A stretch of 64,000 nucleotides of DNA from Erythrobacter insulae (lineage in GTDB: Bacteria > Pseudomonadota > Alphaproteobacteria > Sphingomonadales > Sphingomonadaceae), in NCBI RefSeq assembly GCF_007004095.1, contig NZ_VHJK01000001.1, positions 748,501 through 812,500 on the forward strand, written 5' to 3'. Below, piece after piece: positions 1-7,634 of this stretch (position 1 is the stretch's first letter; each line of letters opens with the position of its first letter). Under the pieces are notes generated by a model. That model was not told the DNA's origin, made no database searches, and saw only the letters and a program-made list of their open reading frames with translations. A program made the position numbers and the translations under genes.

Positions 1-1
1 T

Positions 2-283
2 CGCGACAGCTGGTTCTCAGGAAACTATCCCGGTTGTGGAGGAAACGCGGTCATTGCTTGTGCGCAGATCACCCCTCCAGATCGCTGGGTGTCAATCACG
101 GGCAGACGGCACTCTTTTTTTGCGGGTTCCCAATATTCAAACTTCAGAAATTTGGCCGTTATTCTCACTCATGAGAGCTTGCATTTTCAGGTGGGAACTT
201 TGAGGAATGACCCGGCAGGCCATGCTGCGCTACAACGTAGAGCACAGCGATTGGTAAGAACGAGGCTAGGCAGTGCTTTCTAG
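2..283 (+). CDS. C-terminal end of a protein with an HExxH motif (partial)
   Basis: An open frame enters from the left edge and ends at the TAG at 281-283, giving 93 visible residues. The visible part contains LAVILTHESLHFQV, which fits the HExxH signature of zinc metallopeptidases, followed by a basic, helix-like tail. Two cysteines lie near the visible start (YPGCGG and VIACAQ). The motif suggests a zinc protease or a protease-type toxin domain at the end of a larger protein, but a five-residue motif is weak evidence and the N-terminal part is outside the window. The next gene, a putative lipoprotein, starts 22 bases downstream and could be cotranscribed. The family was not recognised. Confidence 0.45.
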   Translation, partial: RDSWFSGNYPGCGGNAVIACAQITPPDRWVSITGRRHSFFAGSQYSNFRNLAVILTHESLHFQVGTLRNDPAGHAALQRRAQRLVRTRLGSAF

Positions 284-305
284 AGAATTGAAACGCCGGG
301 TCAGC

Positions 306-692
306 ATGAAGCTCCACCTGACAAATGCGGTTGCAGCATTCTTCCTGCTGTTGGGTTGCACGACCGCTCAATCAGATCGAGCTTACTTTTGTTCTCTCGA
401 TGGATCGCGCTTAGATGATGCTTTTTTTGATCGTGAACGTAATGTTCTTGTCCTCGGTGACGTTGTTATGAGTGGCAACTTCGATTGCGAGGCAGACAAC
501 GCCGTATGCTTTCATAGCGGAGATATTTCGTTCGAATTTCCTAGAGAGGGTACAGGCACTTCAATCGTGTCCAATGATACACCGTGGGGCATTTATCAGT
601 GGGAAATTGACTATAGCTCAGGAATTTTGTTTTTCAGAACGAAGCGTGAGGGCACCGACACGCTAAAGACCTGCGCTCCGTTCATAAGCTGA
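306..692 (+). CDS. Small putative lipoprotein, function unknown
   Basis: This encodes 128 residues from the ATG at 306. The N-terminus is a short basic start, a hydrophobic stretch and a lipobox-like LLLGC, so the mature protein would begin at that cysteine (about residue 18) and be lipidated in the periplasm. The rest is rich in aromatic and acidic residues with three further cysteines and resembles a small beta-rich domain. A GTG at 273 in the same frame would add 11 residues and overlap the upstream stop; the ATG is preferred because it gives a clean signal peptide. Its place directly behind an HExxH protein would suit an immunity or accessory lipoprotein, but that is inference. No family was recognised. 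Confidence 0.6.
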   Translation: MKLHLTNAVAAFFLLLGCTTAQSDRAYFCSLDGSRLDDAFFDRERNVLVLGDVVMSGNFDCEADNAVCFHSGDISFEFPREGTGTSIVSNDTPWGIYQWEIDYSSGILFFRTKREGTDTLKTCAPFIS

Positions 693-1222
693 CTCTATCG
701 CTCCATTGAACGAACCCACTCCTTCACCGAACCGAGCCAAGCCATGTGGGAAGCCTTGGGGCGCACACCCTATGCGGTAGACCCCGTGTTTTGTTGCAAC
801 GAGATACCCGAGCAAATCCAGAGGCTTGCGATCGCCGAATGGGTGCCCGAAAAAGTTGCAACGGGTTGCAACGAGGCGTGGGCAGCGCGGTTATGACGCA
901 ATGTTAGTAGGTTAGTGTTGCAACATGTTGCAACCGGGCGGAGCGCTGGGCGTGCAGCGCTTCGTTCACGATGCCAACGCGCTGGTGGCTGAGTACAACA
1001 GCGCGCACGCAATGCTGCGGCGCTATATCCACGGCTTGGACATGAAAGCCGACGATCCGCTGGACGAACGCCTGTACAAATTTCACTTTACAGCGTCTCT
1101 GTCCCTCGTGTTCAGCCAAATCCGCCTGACCTTTTCGATAAGCAGCCGCACTTTCCGAAATCCCATTTTTCAGAGCCACTTTTTACTTGCAGTCATGTAA
1201 TTGTGCATTGCAATAGAGCGCT
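693..1222. other. 530-base stretch without a convincing gene; possible decayed coding remnants
   Basis: No full-length gene is evident. Two pieces look protein-like: a 50-codon + frame at 744-896 (starting MWEALGRTPYAVDPVF), and the first half of a + frame from 925 (LGVQRFVHDANALVAEYNS through DERLYKFHF), whose end turns into low-quality sequence. Both may be remains of one broken gene. The stretch also carries five GTTGCAAC palindromes. Its right end must hold the promoter of nasT, but no clear -35/-10 pair was identified. Confidence 0.4.
793..934. repeat. Five GTTGCAAC palindromes in regular spacing
   Basis: Perfect copies of the 8-base palindrome GTTGCAAC lie at 793-800, 855-862, 865-872, 917-924 and 927-934. 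Successive groups start 62 bases apart (793, 855, 917), and the last two groups are doublets whose members are 10 bases apart, one helical turn. The last doublet is itself an 18-base perfect palindrome. The pattern resembles a tandem duplication or a set of operator sites. Confidence 0.7.
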
Positions 1223-1804
1223 ATGCGAATAGCCATCATCGATGAAAGCGCGCCGCGTGCCTCGATTATTGAGGAAGGCCTTACATCGCTCGAGGATTGT
1301 GAGATTTTCACGCTCACTTCGCGCAACGGATTGTTGGCCAAGATCGCCGAAATCGCACCTGACATCGTTTTCATGGACCTTGGAAACCCTTCGCGCGATG
1401 TGCTCGAAGAGTACTTCGCTGTCAGCCGCGCGCTTGACCATCCGATTGCGATGTTTGTTGATGAAAGCGACGACGACTCGATCGCAGCATCTATCGATGC
1501 TGGTGTCTCAACCTACGTTGTAGACGGTCTTGCCGCCAAACGTATCCAGCCGCTTCTCAAGATGACAATGCGCCGCTTTCAAGCCTTCGCCCGGCTTGAG
1601 GCCGAATTGGCCGAAGCCAAAGACAAGCTCGTAGAACGCGAGACAGTAGACCGCGCCAAACGCATCCTGATGGACCGGAAAGGCGTGTCCGAGCCTGCCG
1701 CTTATAGGGAACTGCGGCAAAAGGCGATGTCATCCAACCGCCGAATTGCTGACATTGCAGAGGCGATTGTTACCGCACATGAAATGATGGGAGACGGCCA
1801 ATGA
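1223..1804 (+). CDS. nasT: NasT-type response regulator with ANTAR RNA-binding domain
   Basis: The 193-residue product has a receiver-like N-terminal half (MRIAIIDES start, IVFMDLG around the usual phosphoacceptor region) and a C-terminal ANTAR domain from about residue 130, with the helical pattern VDRAKRILMDRKGVSEPAAYRELRQ interrupted by conserved alanine and hydrophobic positions. ANTAR proteins bind paired hairpins in nascent mRNA and block transcription termination. In nitrate assimilation, NasT is held inactive by NasS and released when nitrate binds NasS. The gene overlaps the next one by four bases (ATGA), the usual sign of coupled NasT/NasS synthesis. A matching RNA target lies at 3077-3182, ahead of nrtA. 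Confidence 0.9.
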   Translation: MRIAIIDESAPRASIIEEGLTSLEDCEIFTLTSRNGLLAKIAEIAPDIVFMDLGNPSRDVLEEYFAVSRALDHPIAMFVDESDDDSIAASIDAGVSTYVVDGLAAKRIQPLLKMTMRRFQAFARLEAELAEAKDKLVERETVDRAKRILMDRKGVSEPAAYRELRQKAMSSNRRIADIAEAIVTAHEMMGDGQ

Positions 1805-3009
1805 CTATGCAGCTCAAAATCGGGTTTTTGCCGCTGGTCGATGCGTGTTTACCCATCCTTGCGCATGAGCATGGTTTTGCCGAAGAAGAGGGCCTGGACC
1901 TGACCTTTGTCCGCGATGTATCATGGGCAACTGTGCTGGATCGGCTGCTTTATGGTCATAGCGATGCAGCCCATATGCTCGCCCCATTGGCGATCGCGAC
2001 GACATTGGGACGAGGGCGGCCCGCGCAAAAGCTTGCCGCGCCTTTCGTGCTCGGATTGAATGGTAATGCCGTCACCGTTTCGAACGATCTGGCTAAGGCT
2101 ATCGGTGCAGATGGAACTCTGGGCGATCCCGCTGAGATCGGGGAACGATTGAAAGATGTCGCCGCCAAAGCGTCCGCTTCGGGTCGAAAGCTGCGTTTTG
2201 GCGTTGTGCATCGCTATTCGAGTCACAATTACATGCTGCGATATTGGCTTTCGGCCTGCGGTATCAGGCCTGATGAGGACTTGGAAATTGTGACGATTGC
2301 TCCGCCATTCAGCGCGGATGCTATCGCCGCTGGTGAGGTTGACGGATCATGCGTGGGCGAACCGTGGAACAGTATCGCTGTTGAGCAGGGGGCGGGACAG
2401 ATCGTTCTGGCCACCGCTCAGATCTGGCGGCGGGGTGTCGAAAAAGTGCTCGCTTTGCGCGAAGATCGGCTGGAAGAAAATAAGACAGCGATTGCCGCAT
2501 TGATCAGGGCGATGTGCAAGGCGGGTGCTCATTTTGTCGATCCCGAGCAATGGGATTGCAACGCCGAAATCCTCTCCCGCCCGGAATATTGCGACGCTCC
2601 GATTGAGCTTGTGCGGCGGGCAATCTCTGACCGCTTGGTTCTGCGTGCAGGCGACCCACCACAGGAGTATCGCGACTTCATGTTCCAATATCGCGAGATC
2701 GCCAACTTCCCCTGGGTGAGCCAGGCGGAATGGTTGTACAGCCAATTGGTGCGTTGGGACGGCCTCGAATATTCTGCGCAAGACGCCGAAGCAGCAGCGC
2801 GCGTTTTCCGACCCGATATTTACCGTGCTGCACTGCAAGCAACCGATGAACCTCTGCCTAGTGCCAGCTCGAAAGTCGAAGGGAGTGTTTCTTCACCTTT
2901 AACTGCCTCTGCGCAGCGCGGCTCTATCACAATGGAAAACAATACATTTTTTGACCATGAACCGTTTGATCCCGATCATTTGCAGGATTATATTGCAACG
3001 CAGAAATAA
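1801..3009 (+). CDS. nasS: NasS-like cytoplasmic nitrate sensor (NrtA-family protein)
   Basis: This 402-residue protein belongs to the CmpA/NrtA nitrate/bicarbonate-binding family: it has IGFLPLVDACLPILAHEHGF at the start, VHRYSSHNYMLRYWL in the middle, CVGEPWNS and QIWRRGVEKVLALRED. Unlike nrtA downstream, it has no signal peptide or lipobox, so it should stay in the cytoplasm. That is the hallmark of NasS, which senses nitrate and controls NasT by direct binding. It starts inside the last codons of nasT. About 60 C-terminal residues past the conserved core are Ser/Ala-rich and then acidic (FDHEPFDPDHLQDYI) and look like a lineage-specific tail. Confidence 0.87.
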   Translation: MTMQLKIGFLPLVDACLPILAHEHGFAEEEGLDLTFVRDVSWATVLDRLLYGHSDAAHMLAPLAIATTLGRGRPAQKLAAPFVLGLNGNAVTVSNDLAKAIGADGTLGDPAEIGERLKDVAAKASASGRKLRFGVVHRYSSHNYMLRYWLSACGIRPDEDLEIVTIAPPFSADAIAAGEVDGSCVGEPWNSIAVEQGAGQIVLATAQIWRRGVEKVLALREDRLEENKTAIAALIRAMCKAGAHFVDPEQWDCNAEILSRPEYCDAPIELVRRAISDRLVLRAGDPPQEYRDFMFQYREIANFPWVSQAEWLYSQLVRWDGLEYSAQDAEAAARVFRPDIYRAALQATDEPLPSASSKVEGSVSSPLTASAQRGSITMENNTFFDHEPFDPDHLQDYIATQK

Positions 3010-3076
3010 TGCTGCACTGCAAATTTCCGATTGCGCTGCCCTAGCGAATCGGCTATTCAAAAATTGCTTATAGCCG

Positions 3077-3142
3077 CTTTCCAGCGTTGGAAAGAAATGC
3101 GGTTACCTTCAAACTAGTAATTTTGTGTGGCAACGATGCCGC
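3077..3142 (+). promoter_or_regulatory. Two-hairpin ANTAR (NasT) antiterminator in the nrtA leader
   Basis: Hairpin P1 has stem CTTTCC (3077-3082) pairing with GGAAAG (3089-3094) around the six-base loop AGCGTT. Hairpin P2 has stem GTGGC (3127-3131) pairing with GCCGC (3138-3142), including one G-U pair, around the loop AACGAT. Both loops have A at position 1 and G at position 4, the known signature of ANTAR target RNAs. The 3' arm of P2 is also the 5' arm of the following terminator, so P2 and terminator are mutually exclusive. NasT bound to P1-P2 should therefore permit read-through into nrtA and the genes behind it. Confidence 0.85.
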
Positions 3143-3182
3143 CCGATCGCCCTCTCAAGGGGTGCGTCGTGGCGGCTTTTTT
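3138..3182 (+). terminator. Intrinsic terminator in the leader, under NasT control
   Basis: GCCGCC (3138-3143) pairs with GGCGGC (3171-3176) and is followed by six T residues (3177-3182). The interior can extend the stem (GCCC against GGGGTGC). It lies only 28 bases ahead of the nrtA start and shares bases with antiterminator hairpin P2, so it is a conditional attenuator and not the end of an operon. Confidence 0.85.
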
Positions 3183-3210
3183 GCGTTGCACAAGCGAAAG
3201 GACATACACG

Positions 3211-4638
3211 ATGGCAATTCTCGGGGGTTTTTCATTCGACCGGCGCGGCGTGCTTGCAGCCATGCTTGCAAGTGCGGCTTTGGTGGGTTGCAGCGGATCT
3301 CCTGATGAGACAGGCGGAACCGTGGCAGCTGCCAACCTCGATGGCGCAGTCGAAAAAGCCAATCTGACGCTCGGCTTCATCAAGCTGACCGACATGGCAC
3401 CTCTCGCTATCGCTAAGGAAAAGGGGTTCTTTGCAGAGGAAGGCCTCAACGTAACCCTTGAACCACAAGCCAACTGGAAAGTTCTGCTTGATGGAGTGAT
3501 TGGCGGCCAATTGGATGGTGCGCATATGTTAGCAGGCCAGCCCATCGCAGCCACGATTGGTTATGGCACCAAAGCTGACTTGATTGCGCCGCTCAGCCTC
3601 GACCTCAATGGAAATGCGATCACGCTCTCGAATAAGGTCTGGGATATGATCGAACCCGATCTGCCCAAAATGGCGGATGGCCGGCCCCAACATCCAATCT
3701 CAGCCAAATATCTCAAACCTGTGGTCGAGCAGTTTGAGTCCGAGGGAAAGCCTTTCAACATGGGCATGGTATTCCCTGTCAGCACCCACAATTATGAATT
3801 GCGCTATTGGCTTGCCGCTGGCGGTCTAAAGCCGGGCTATTATTCAGACGGGGACGTACAAGGCGTGATCGACGCCGACGTGAAACTCTCTGTAACGCCT
3901 CCTCCACAAATGCCCGCAACACTCGAAGCCGGAACCATCGAAGGCTACTGCGTCGGGGAGCCATGGAACCAGGCGGCCGTGTTTAAGAAAATCGGCGTGC
4001 CAGTAATCACCGATGACCAGATTTGGAATGATAACCCAGAAAAAGTATTTGGCCTGCGGGAAGACTTTGCCGAGAAATATCCGGCTACAACCGCCGCGAT
4101 GCTGCGCGCGATTATTAAAGCGCAGCAGTGGCTTGATACCGATGGTGGTGCCAACCGGGCAGAAGCAGTGGAGATCCTATCGCGTCCAAACTATGTCGGT
4201 GCAGATGCCGAAGTAATCGCTGCTTCGATGACCGGAGTGTTCACTTTCGAGCCGGGCGACACACGCGAGGCGGAAGGCTTCAACATCTTCTTCAATAAAT
4301 ATGCGGGTTACCCTTATTACTCGGATGCGATCTGGTACCTTACACAGATGCGCCGTTGGGGGCAGATTGCCGCAGACAAAGACGACAATTGGTACTTTGA
4401 CACTGCCAAAGCCGTCTATCGTCCGGACCTCTATCTCGCCGCAGCCAACAAGCTTGTAGAAGATGGCGTGATCCCGGCAGACAGTGTGCCTGAAACTGAT
4501 GGCTATCGCGGCGAGCAAATGGGCTTCATCGACGGCATCATTTATGATGGGTCTAAGCCTAATGAGTATCTCGGAAAGTTCCCGATTGGTCTGAAACAGG
4601 GCCAACGCGTGACAGCTGCCGGTGTCTCAGGCAGCTGA
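3211..4638 (+). CDS. nrtA: Nitrate ABC transporter substrate-binding lipoprotein NrtA
   Basis: The 475-residue product is the periplasmic nitrate-binding component. The start at 3211 follows GAAAGGA at the right distance; an upstream ATG at 3127 in the same frame lies inside the leader hairpins and is rejected. The N-terminus combines a twin-arginine-like FDRRGVLAA with a lipobox LVGC, suggesting a Tat-exported, membrane-tethered lipoprotein. Family hallmarks are [47 protein letters not shown] and [17 protein letters not shown]. It is homologous to nasS but carries an export signal and the full-length C-terminus. It is first in the transporter set nrtA-nrtB-nrtCD and lies behind the NasT-controlled attenuator. 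Confidence 0.93.
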   Translation: MAILGGFSFDRRGVLAAMLASAALVGCSGSPDETGGTVAAANLDGAVEKANLTLGFIKLTDMAPLAIAKEKGFFAEEGLNVTLEPQANWKVLLDGVIGGQLDGAHMLAGQPIAATIGYGTKADLIAPLSLDLNGNAITLSNKVWDMIEPDLPKMADGRPQHPISAKYLKPVVEQFESEGKPFNMGMVFPVSTHNYELRYWLAAGGLKPGYYSDGDVQGVIDADVKLSVTPPPQMPATLEAGTIEGYCVGEPWNQAAVFKKIGVPVITDDQIWNDNPEKVFGLREDFAEKYPATTAAMLRAIIKAQQWLDTDGGANRAEAVEILSRPNYVGADAEVIAASMTGVFTFEPGDTREAEGFNIFFNKYAGYPYYSDAIWYLTQMRRWGQIAADKDDNWYFDTAKAVYRPDLYLAAANKLVEDGVIPADSVPETDGYRGEQMGFIDGIIYDGSKPNEYLGKFPIGLKQGQRVTAAGVSGS

Positions 4639-4698
4639 TCGCCCGCGCCCTTGATGGCTCTCTAACACTCTCTCCAAATCCTCCACAGGAGCGCCAAA

Positions 4699-5769
4699 AT
4701 GGCCACCGCATTTGTTGAACCCACTGACGCTGACAAAGCAACTGACGAAAGCGCAAGGGACGCTGTCACAACCGCCACACAGGCAAGTGACAAACCATCG
4801 TCCCAGTCAGCCGAAGGCTTGGTACAAGAGCCCAATGCGGTGGTCGCACGGCTAATGGGGATCGCCAGCACGCTGCTATGGCCGATCGTTGGGATCCTCG
4901 GCTTTTTAGCAGTTTGGGCGGTGCTTGCACCGCAGGTAGATACGTCGCTTGGCTCCTTGCCAGGGCCAGCGGAGGTCGCAGTGGCAGGAGCCGGCCTCTA
5001 CACCGAATACTCCGCCGCAATGGAGGCGGAATCCGCTTTTTATGAGAAGCAGGATGCCAACAATGCGGCGGCGATTACGGCAGGGAACGAGGCGGCGGTT
5101 CGCAATTTTGATTATGCAGGCCCGCCAACATTCCTCGATCAGATCATCACATCGCTGCAAACAGTAGCTTTGGGTTTTATACTAGCGACAGTTTTTGCCG
5201 TTCCGATTGGACTTATGGCAGGAATTTCGACCCGGTTTAACGCCGCGATCAATCCGCTAGTTCAGATCATGAAGCCGGTTAGCCCGCTCGCTTGGTTGCC
5301 GATTGTGACCATGGTGATCTCCGCCATGATCACCAGTGCTGATCCCTTGCTCCCCAAAGCGTTTGTGATTTCGGCTCTGGTGGTGATGCTATGTTCGCTT
5401 TGGCCAACCCTGATTAATACCGCGATCGGCACAAGCTCTATCGACAAGGATTTGCTAAATGTGGGCAAGGTTCTGCGCCTGGGCTGGTTTGATAAGCTGA
5501 CAAAACTCATCCTGCCTGCGTCTTTGCCCTATATCTTCACCGGCATGCGCCTGTCGCTGGGTGTCGGCTGGATGGTTCTAATCGCAGCAGAGATGCTCGC
5601 GCAAAATCCAGGACTTGGTAAATTTGTCTGGGACGAGTTCCAGAATGGCAGTTCGCAAAGTCTTGCACGTATCATGTTCGCTGTGATCGTCATTGGCCTT
5701 ATCGGCTTCCTGCTCGACCGGATCATGATGATGCTCCAGTCGCTCGCTTCAAAAAACCGCACGGTTTGA
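4699..5769 (+). CDS. nrtB: Nitrate ABC transporter permease NrtB
   Basis: The 356-residue inner-membrane protein has a polar Ala/Thr-rich cytoplasmic leader of about 55 residues, a first membrane helix (LWPIVGILGFLAVWAVLAP) and a periplasmic segment of about 80 residues. A binding-protein-dependent permease domain of five or so helices follows from about residue 150. The EAA-type loop that touches the ATPase is visible as VLRLGWFDKLTKLILPASLP. The start follows AGGAG with good spacing. The long periplasmic insert between the first helix and the permease domain is larger than in minimal permeases. The gene sits 60 bases after nrtA and 10 bases before the ATPase gene. Confidence 0.92.
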   Translation: MATAFVEPTDADKATDESARDAVTTATQASDKPSSQSAEGLVQEPNAVVARLMGIASTLLWPIVGILGFLAVWAVLAPQVDTSLGSLPGPAEVAVAGAGLYTEYSAAMEAESAFYEKQDANNAAAITAGNEAAVRNFDYAGPPTFLDQIITSLQTVALGFILATVFAVPIGLMAGISTRFNAAINPLVQIMKPVSPLAWLPIVTMVISAMITSADPLLPKAFVISALVVMLCSLWPTLINTAIGTSSIDKDLLNVGKVLRLGWFDKLTKLILPASLPYIFTGMRLSLGVGWMVLIAAEMLAQNPGLGKFVWDEFQNGSSQSLARIMFAVIVIGLIGFLLDRIMMMLQSLASKNRTV

Positions 5770-5779
5770 GGGGGCACAG

Positions 5780-7480
5780 ATGACTGACATACCATTCCTA
5801 TCGCTTAAGAATGTCCGCAAGGACTACATCGCGAAAACCGCCGAAGTGACTTCTGTATTGGGCGGTATCGACTTGGACATGGAGGAAGGCGAGTTTGTTG
5901 CCATCCTTGGTTTCTCTGGCGCAGGCAAAACCACATTGATCAATTTGATCTCTGGCTTGTTAAAACCCGATAGCGGCTCGATGCGCCTGCGCGGGAAAGA
6001 GATTGATGGGCCAGATCGCGAGCGTGGCCTTGTATTCCAGTCTTACTCGCTTTTCCCCTGGTTGAGCGTTGAGCAGAACGTCGCGCTCGCGGTTGATACA
6101 GTGCACAAGGATCGAAGCAAGGAAGAGCGCGAGGCATTAATTCAGCAAAAGGTCGCATTGGTTGGCCTTGATCATGCGATGGATCGCAAACCCGCGCAGC
6201 TTTCGGGCGGTATGCGTCAACGTGTTGCGGTGGCCCGTGCTTTGGCAATGGAGCCCGAAATTCTGCTGCTTGATGAGCCGCTTTCTGCTCTCGACGCGCT
6301 AACGCGTGCCAAACTTCAGGACGAGATTGAGCGCATTCGCAAGGAAGAGGGCCGCACCATTCTTCTCGTTACGAATGACGTTGACGAAGCCTTGCTATTG
6401 GCGGATCGGATCGCTGTTTTGACCCCCGCGCCATCCGCCAAGATCGGGCAAATTTTTGATGTCGATGTGGCTCGCCCGCGCGACCGGGAGGCGATCAATG
6501 ATGATGCTAATTATCAAACCCTGCGCAAGCAGATCGTTGGCTATCTTGCCTCGCTCAATGATCAAAGCGGCTCTGTAGGAGAAACCGCGATTGATCTGCC
6601 CAATGTGACACCGCTTGATCTTGCACCTGGAAAGGCAAATGAGCTGCCAAGGGCCTATCTTGATGCAGCACAATCGGCGGTTGAGAAACGCTATCTGGAA
6701 TTCTTCAAACTCGACAAGGTGTATCCGACCCCCAAAGGCCCATTGAAGGTCGTCGAAGATTTCAACATTTTAATGGATAAAGGTGAGTTTATCTCGCTGA
6801 TCGGCCACTCTGGTTGCGGTAAATCGACAGTTTTGACGATGGCGGCCGGCCTCAATGAGATCAGCGGCGGCGGGATCGTGCTCGACAATCGTGAGATCAC
6901 CGGCGCCGGGCCAGACAAGGCGGTGGTGTTTCAAGCGCCGAGCCTCATGCCATGGCTTACCGCGCGCGAGAATGTCGCGCTGGGTGTGGAGCGGGTCTAT
7001 CCGCATGCGGCCAAATCAGAGCGGGTCGATATCGTAGATTATTACCTGGAACGCGTCGGCCTCGCCGATGCGAAGGACAAGCTGGCGGCTGAAATGTCTA
7101 ACGGTATGCGCCAGCGGGTCGGCATCGCCCGCGCTTTTGCGCTTAGCCCGCGCCTGCTGCTGCTCGATGAGCCATTCGGGATGCTCGACAGTCTGACCCG
7201 CTGGGATTTACAGGATGTGCTGGTCGAAACTTGGAACCGCACGAAAGTGACCGCGATCATGGTCACACATGATGTGGACGAGGCGATCCTGCTGGCAGAC
7301 CGAGTGGTGATGATGACCAACGGCCCGCGCGCAACCATCGGCAAGATACTCGATGTAGATTTGCCGCGGCCACGTGATCGCAAGGCGCTGCTCGAGCATC
7401 CAAAGTTTTATCAATACCGTCAGGAAGTGCTGCACTTTCTGGCTGAATATGATCACGGTCCGAAAGCAAAAGCGGCCTGA
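5780..7480 (+). CDS. nrtCD: Fused double ATPase of the nitrate ABC transporter (NrtC/NrtD type)
   Basis: One 566-residue chain carries two nucleotide-binding domains. Domain 1 has Walker A GFSGAGKT (44-51), signature LSGGM (141-145) and Walker B ILLLDE (161-166), but its H-loop position is Asn (TND, N199). Domain 2 has Walker A GHSGCGKS (342-349), signature MSNGM (439-443), Walker B LLLLDE and a normal THD (H497). In cyanobacteria NrtC and NrtD are separate ATPases, and NrtC carries a substrate-binding-like regulatory domain; here that regulatory domain is absent and both ATPases are joined by a linker of about 90 residues. The protein powers nitrate uptake through NrtB. Confidence 0.9.
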   Translation: MTDIPFLSLKNVRKDYIAKTAEVTSVLGGIDLDMEEGEFVAILGFSGAGKTTLINLISGLLKPDSGSMRLRGKEIDGPDRERGLVFQSYSLFPWLSVEQNVALAVDTVHKDRSKEEREALIQQKVALVGLDHAMDRKPAQLSGGMRQRVAVARALAMEPEILLLDEPLSALDALTRAKLQDEIERIRKEEGRTILLVTNDVDEALLLADRIAVLTPAPSAKIGQIFDVDVARPRDREAINDDANYQTLRKQIVGYLASLNDQSGSVGETAIDLPNVTPLDLAPGKANELPRAYLDAAQSAVEKRYLEFFKLDKVYPTPKGPLKVVEDFNILMDKGEFISLIGHSGCGKSTVLTMAAGLNEISGGGIVLDNREITGAGPDKAVVFQAPSLMPWLTARENVALGVERVYPHAAKSERVDIVDYYLERVGLADAKDKLAAEMSNGMRQRVGIARAFALSPRLLLLDEPFGMLDSLTRWDLQDVLVETWNRTKVTAIMVTHDVDEAILLADRVVMMTNGPRATIGKILDVDLPRPRDRKALLEHPKFYQYRQEVLHFLAEYDHGPKAKAA

Positions 7481-7634
7481 TCGAAACCTAACTGGTGATG
7501 ATCAAGCAATGACGCTTGGTCTGTTAAGCCACTCTATCGCGCGGCCAAATCGGTCGCACCTCGCGGGCAACGGCGCTCGCCTTCCAAGTTCCATTTCGCG
7601 GGCCAGGGATTGTGCTCGCCCAGGGAGGTTTTTA

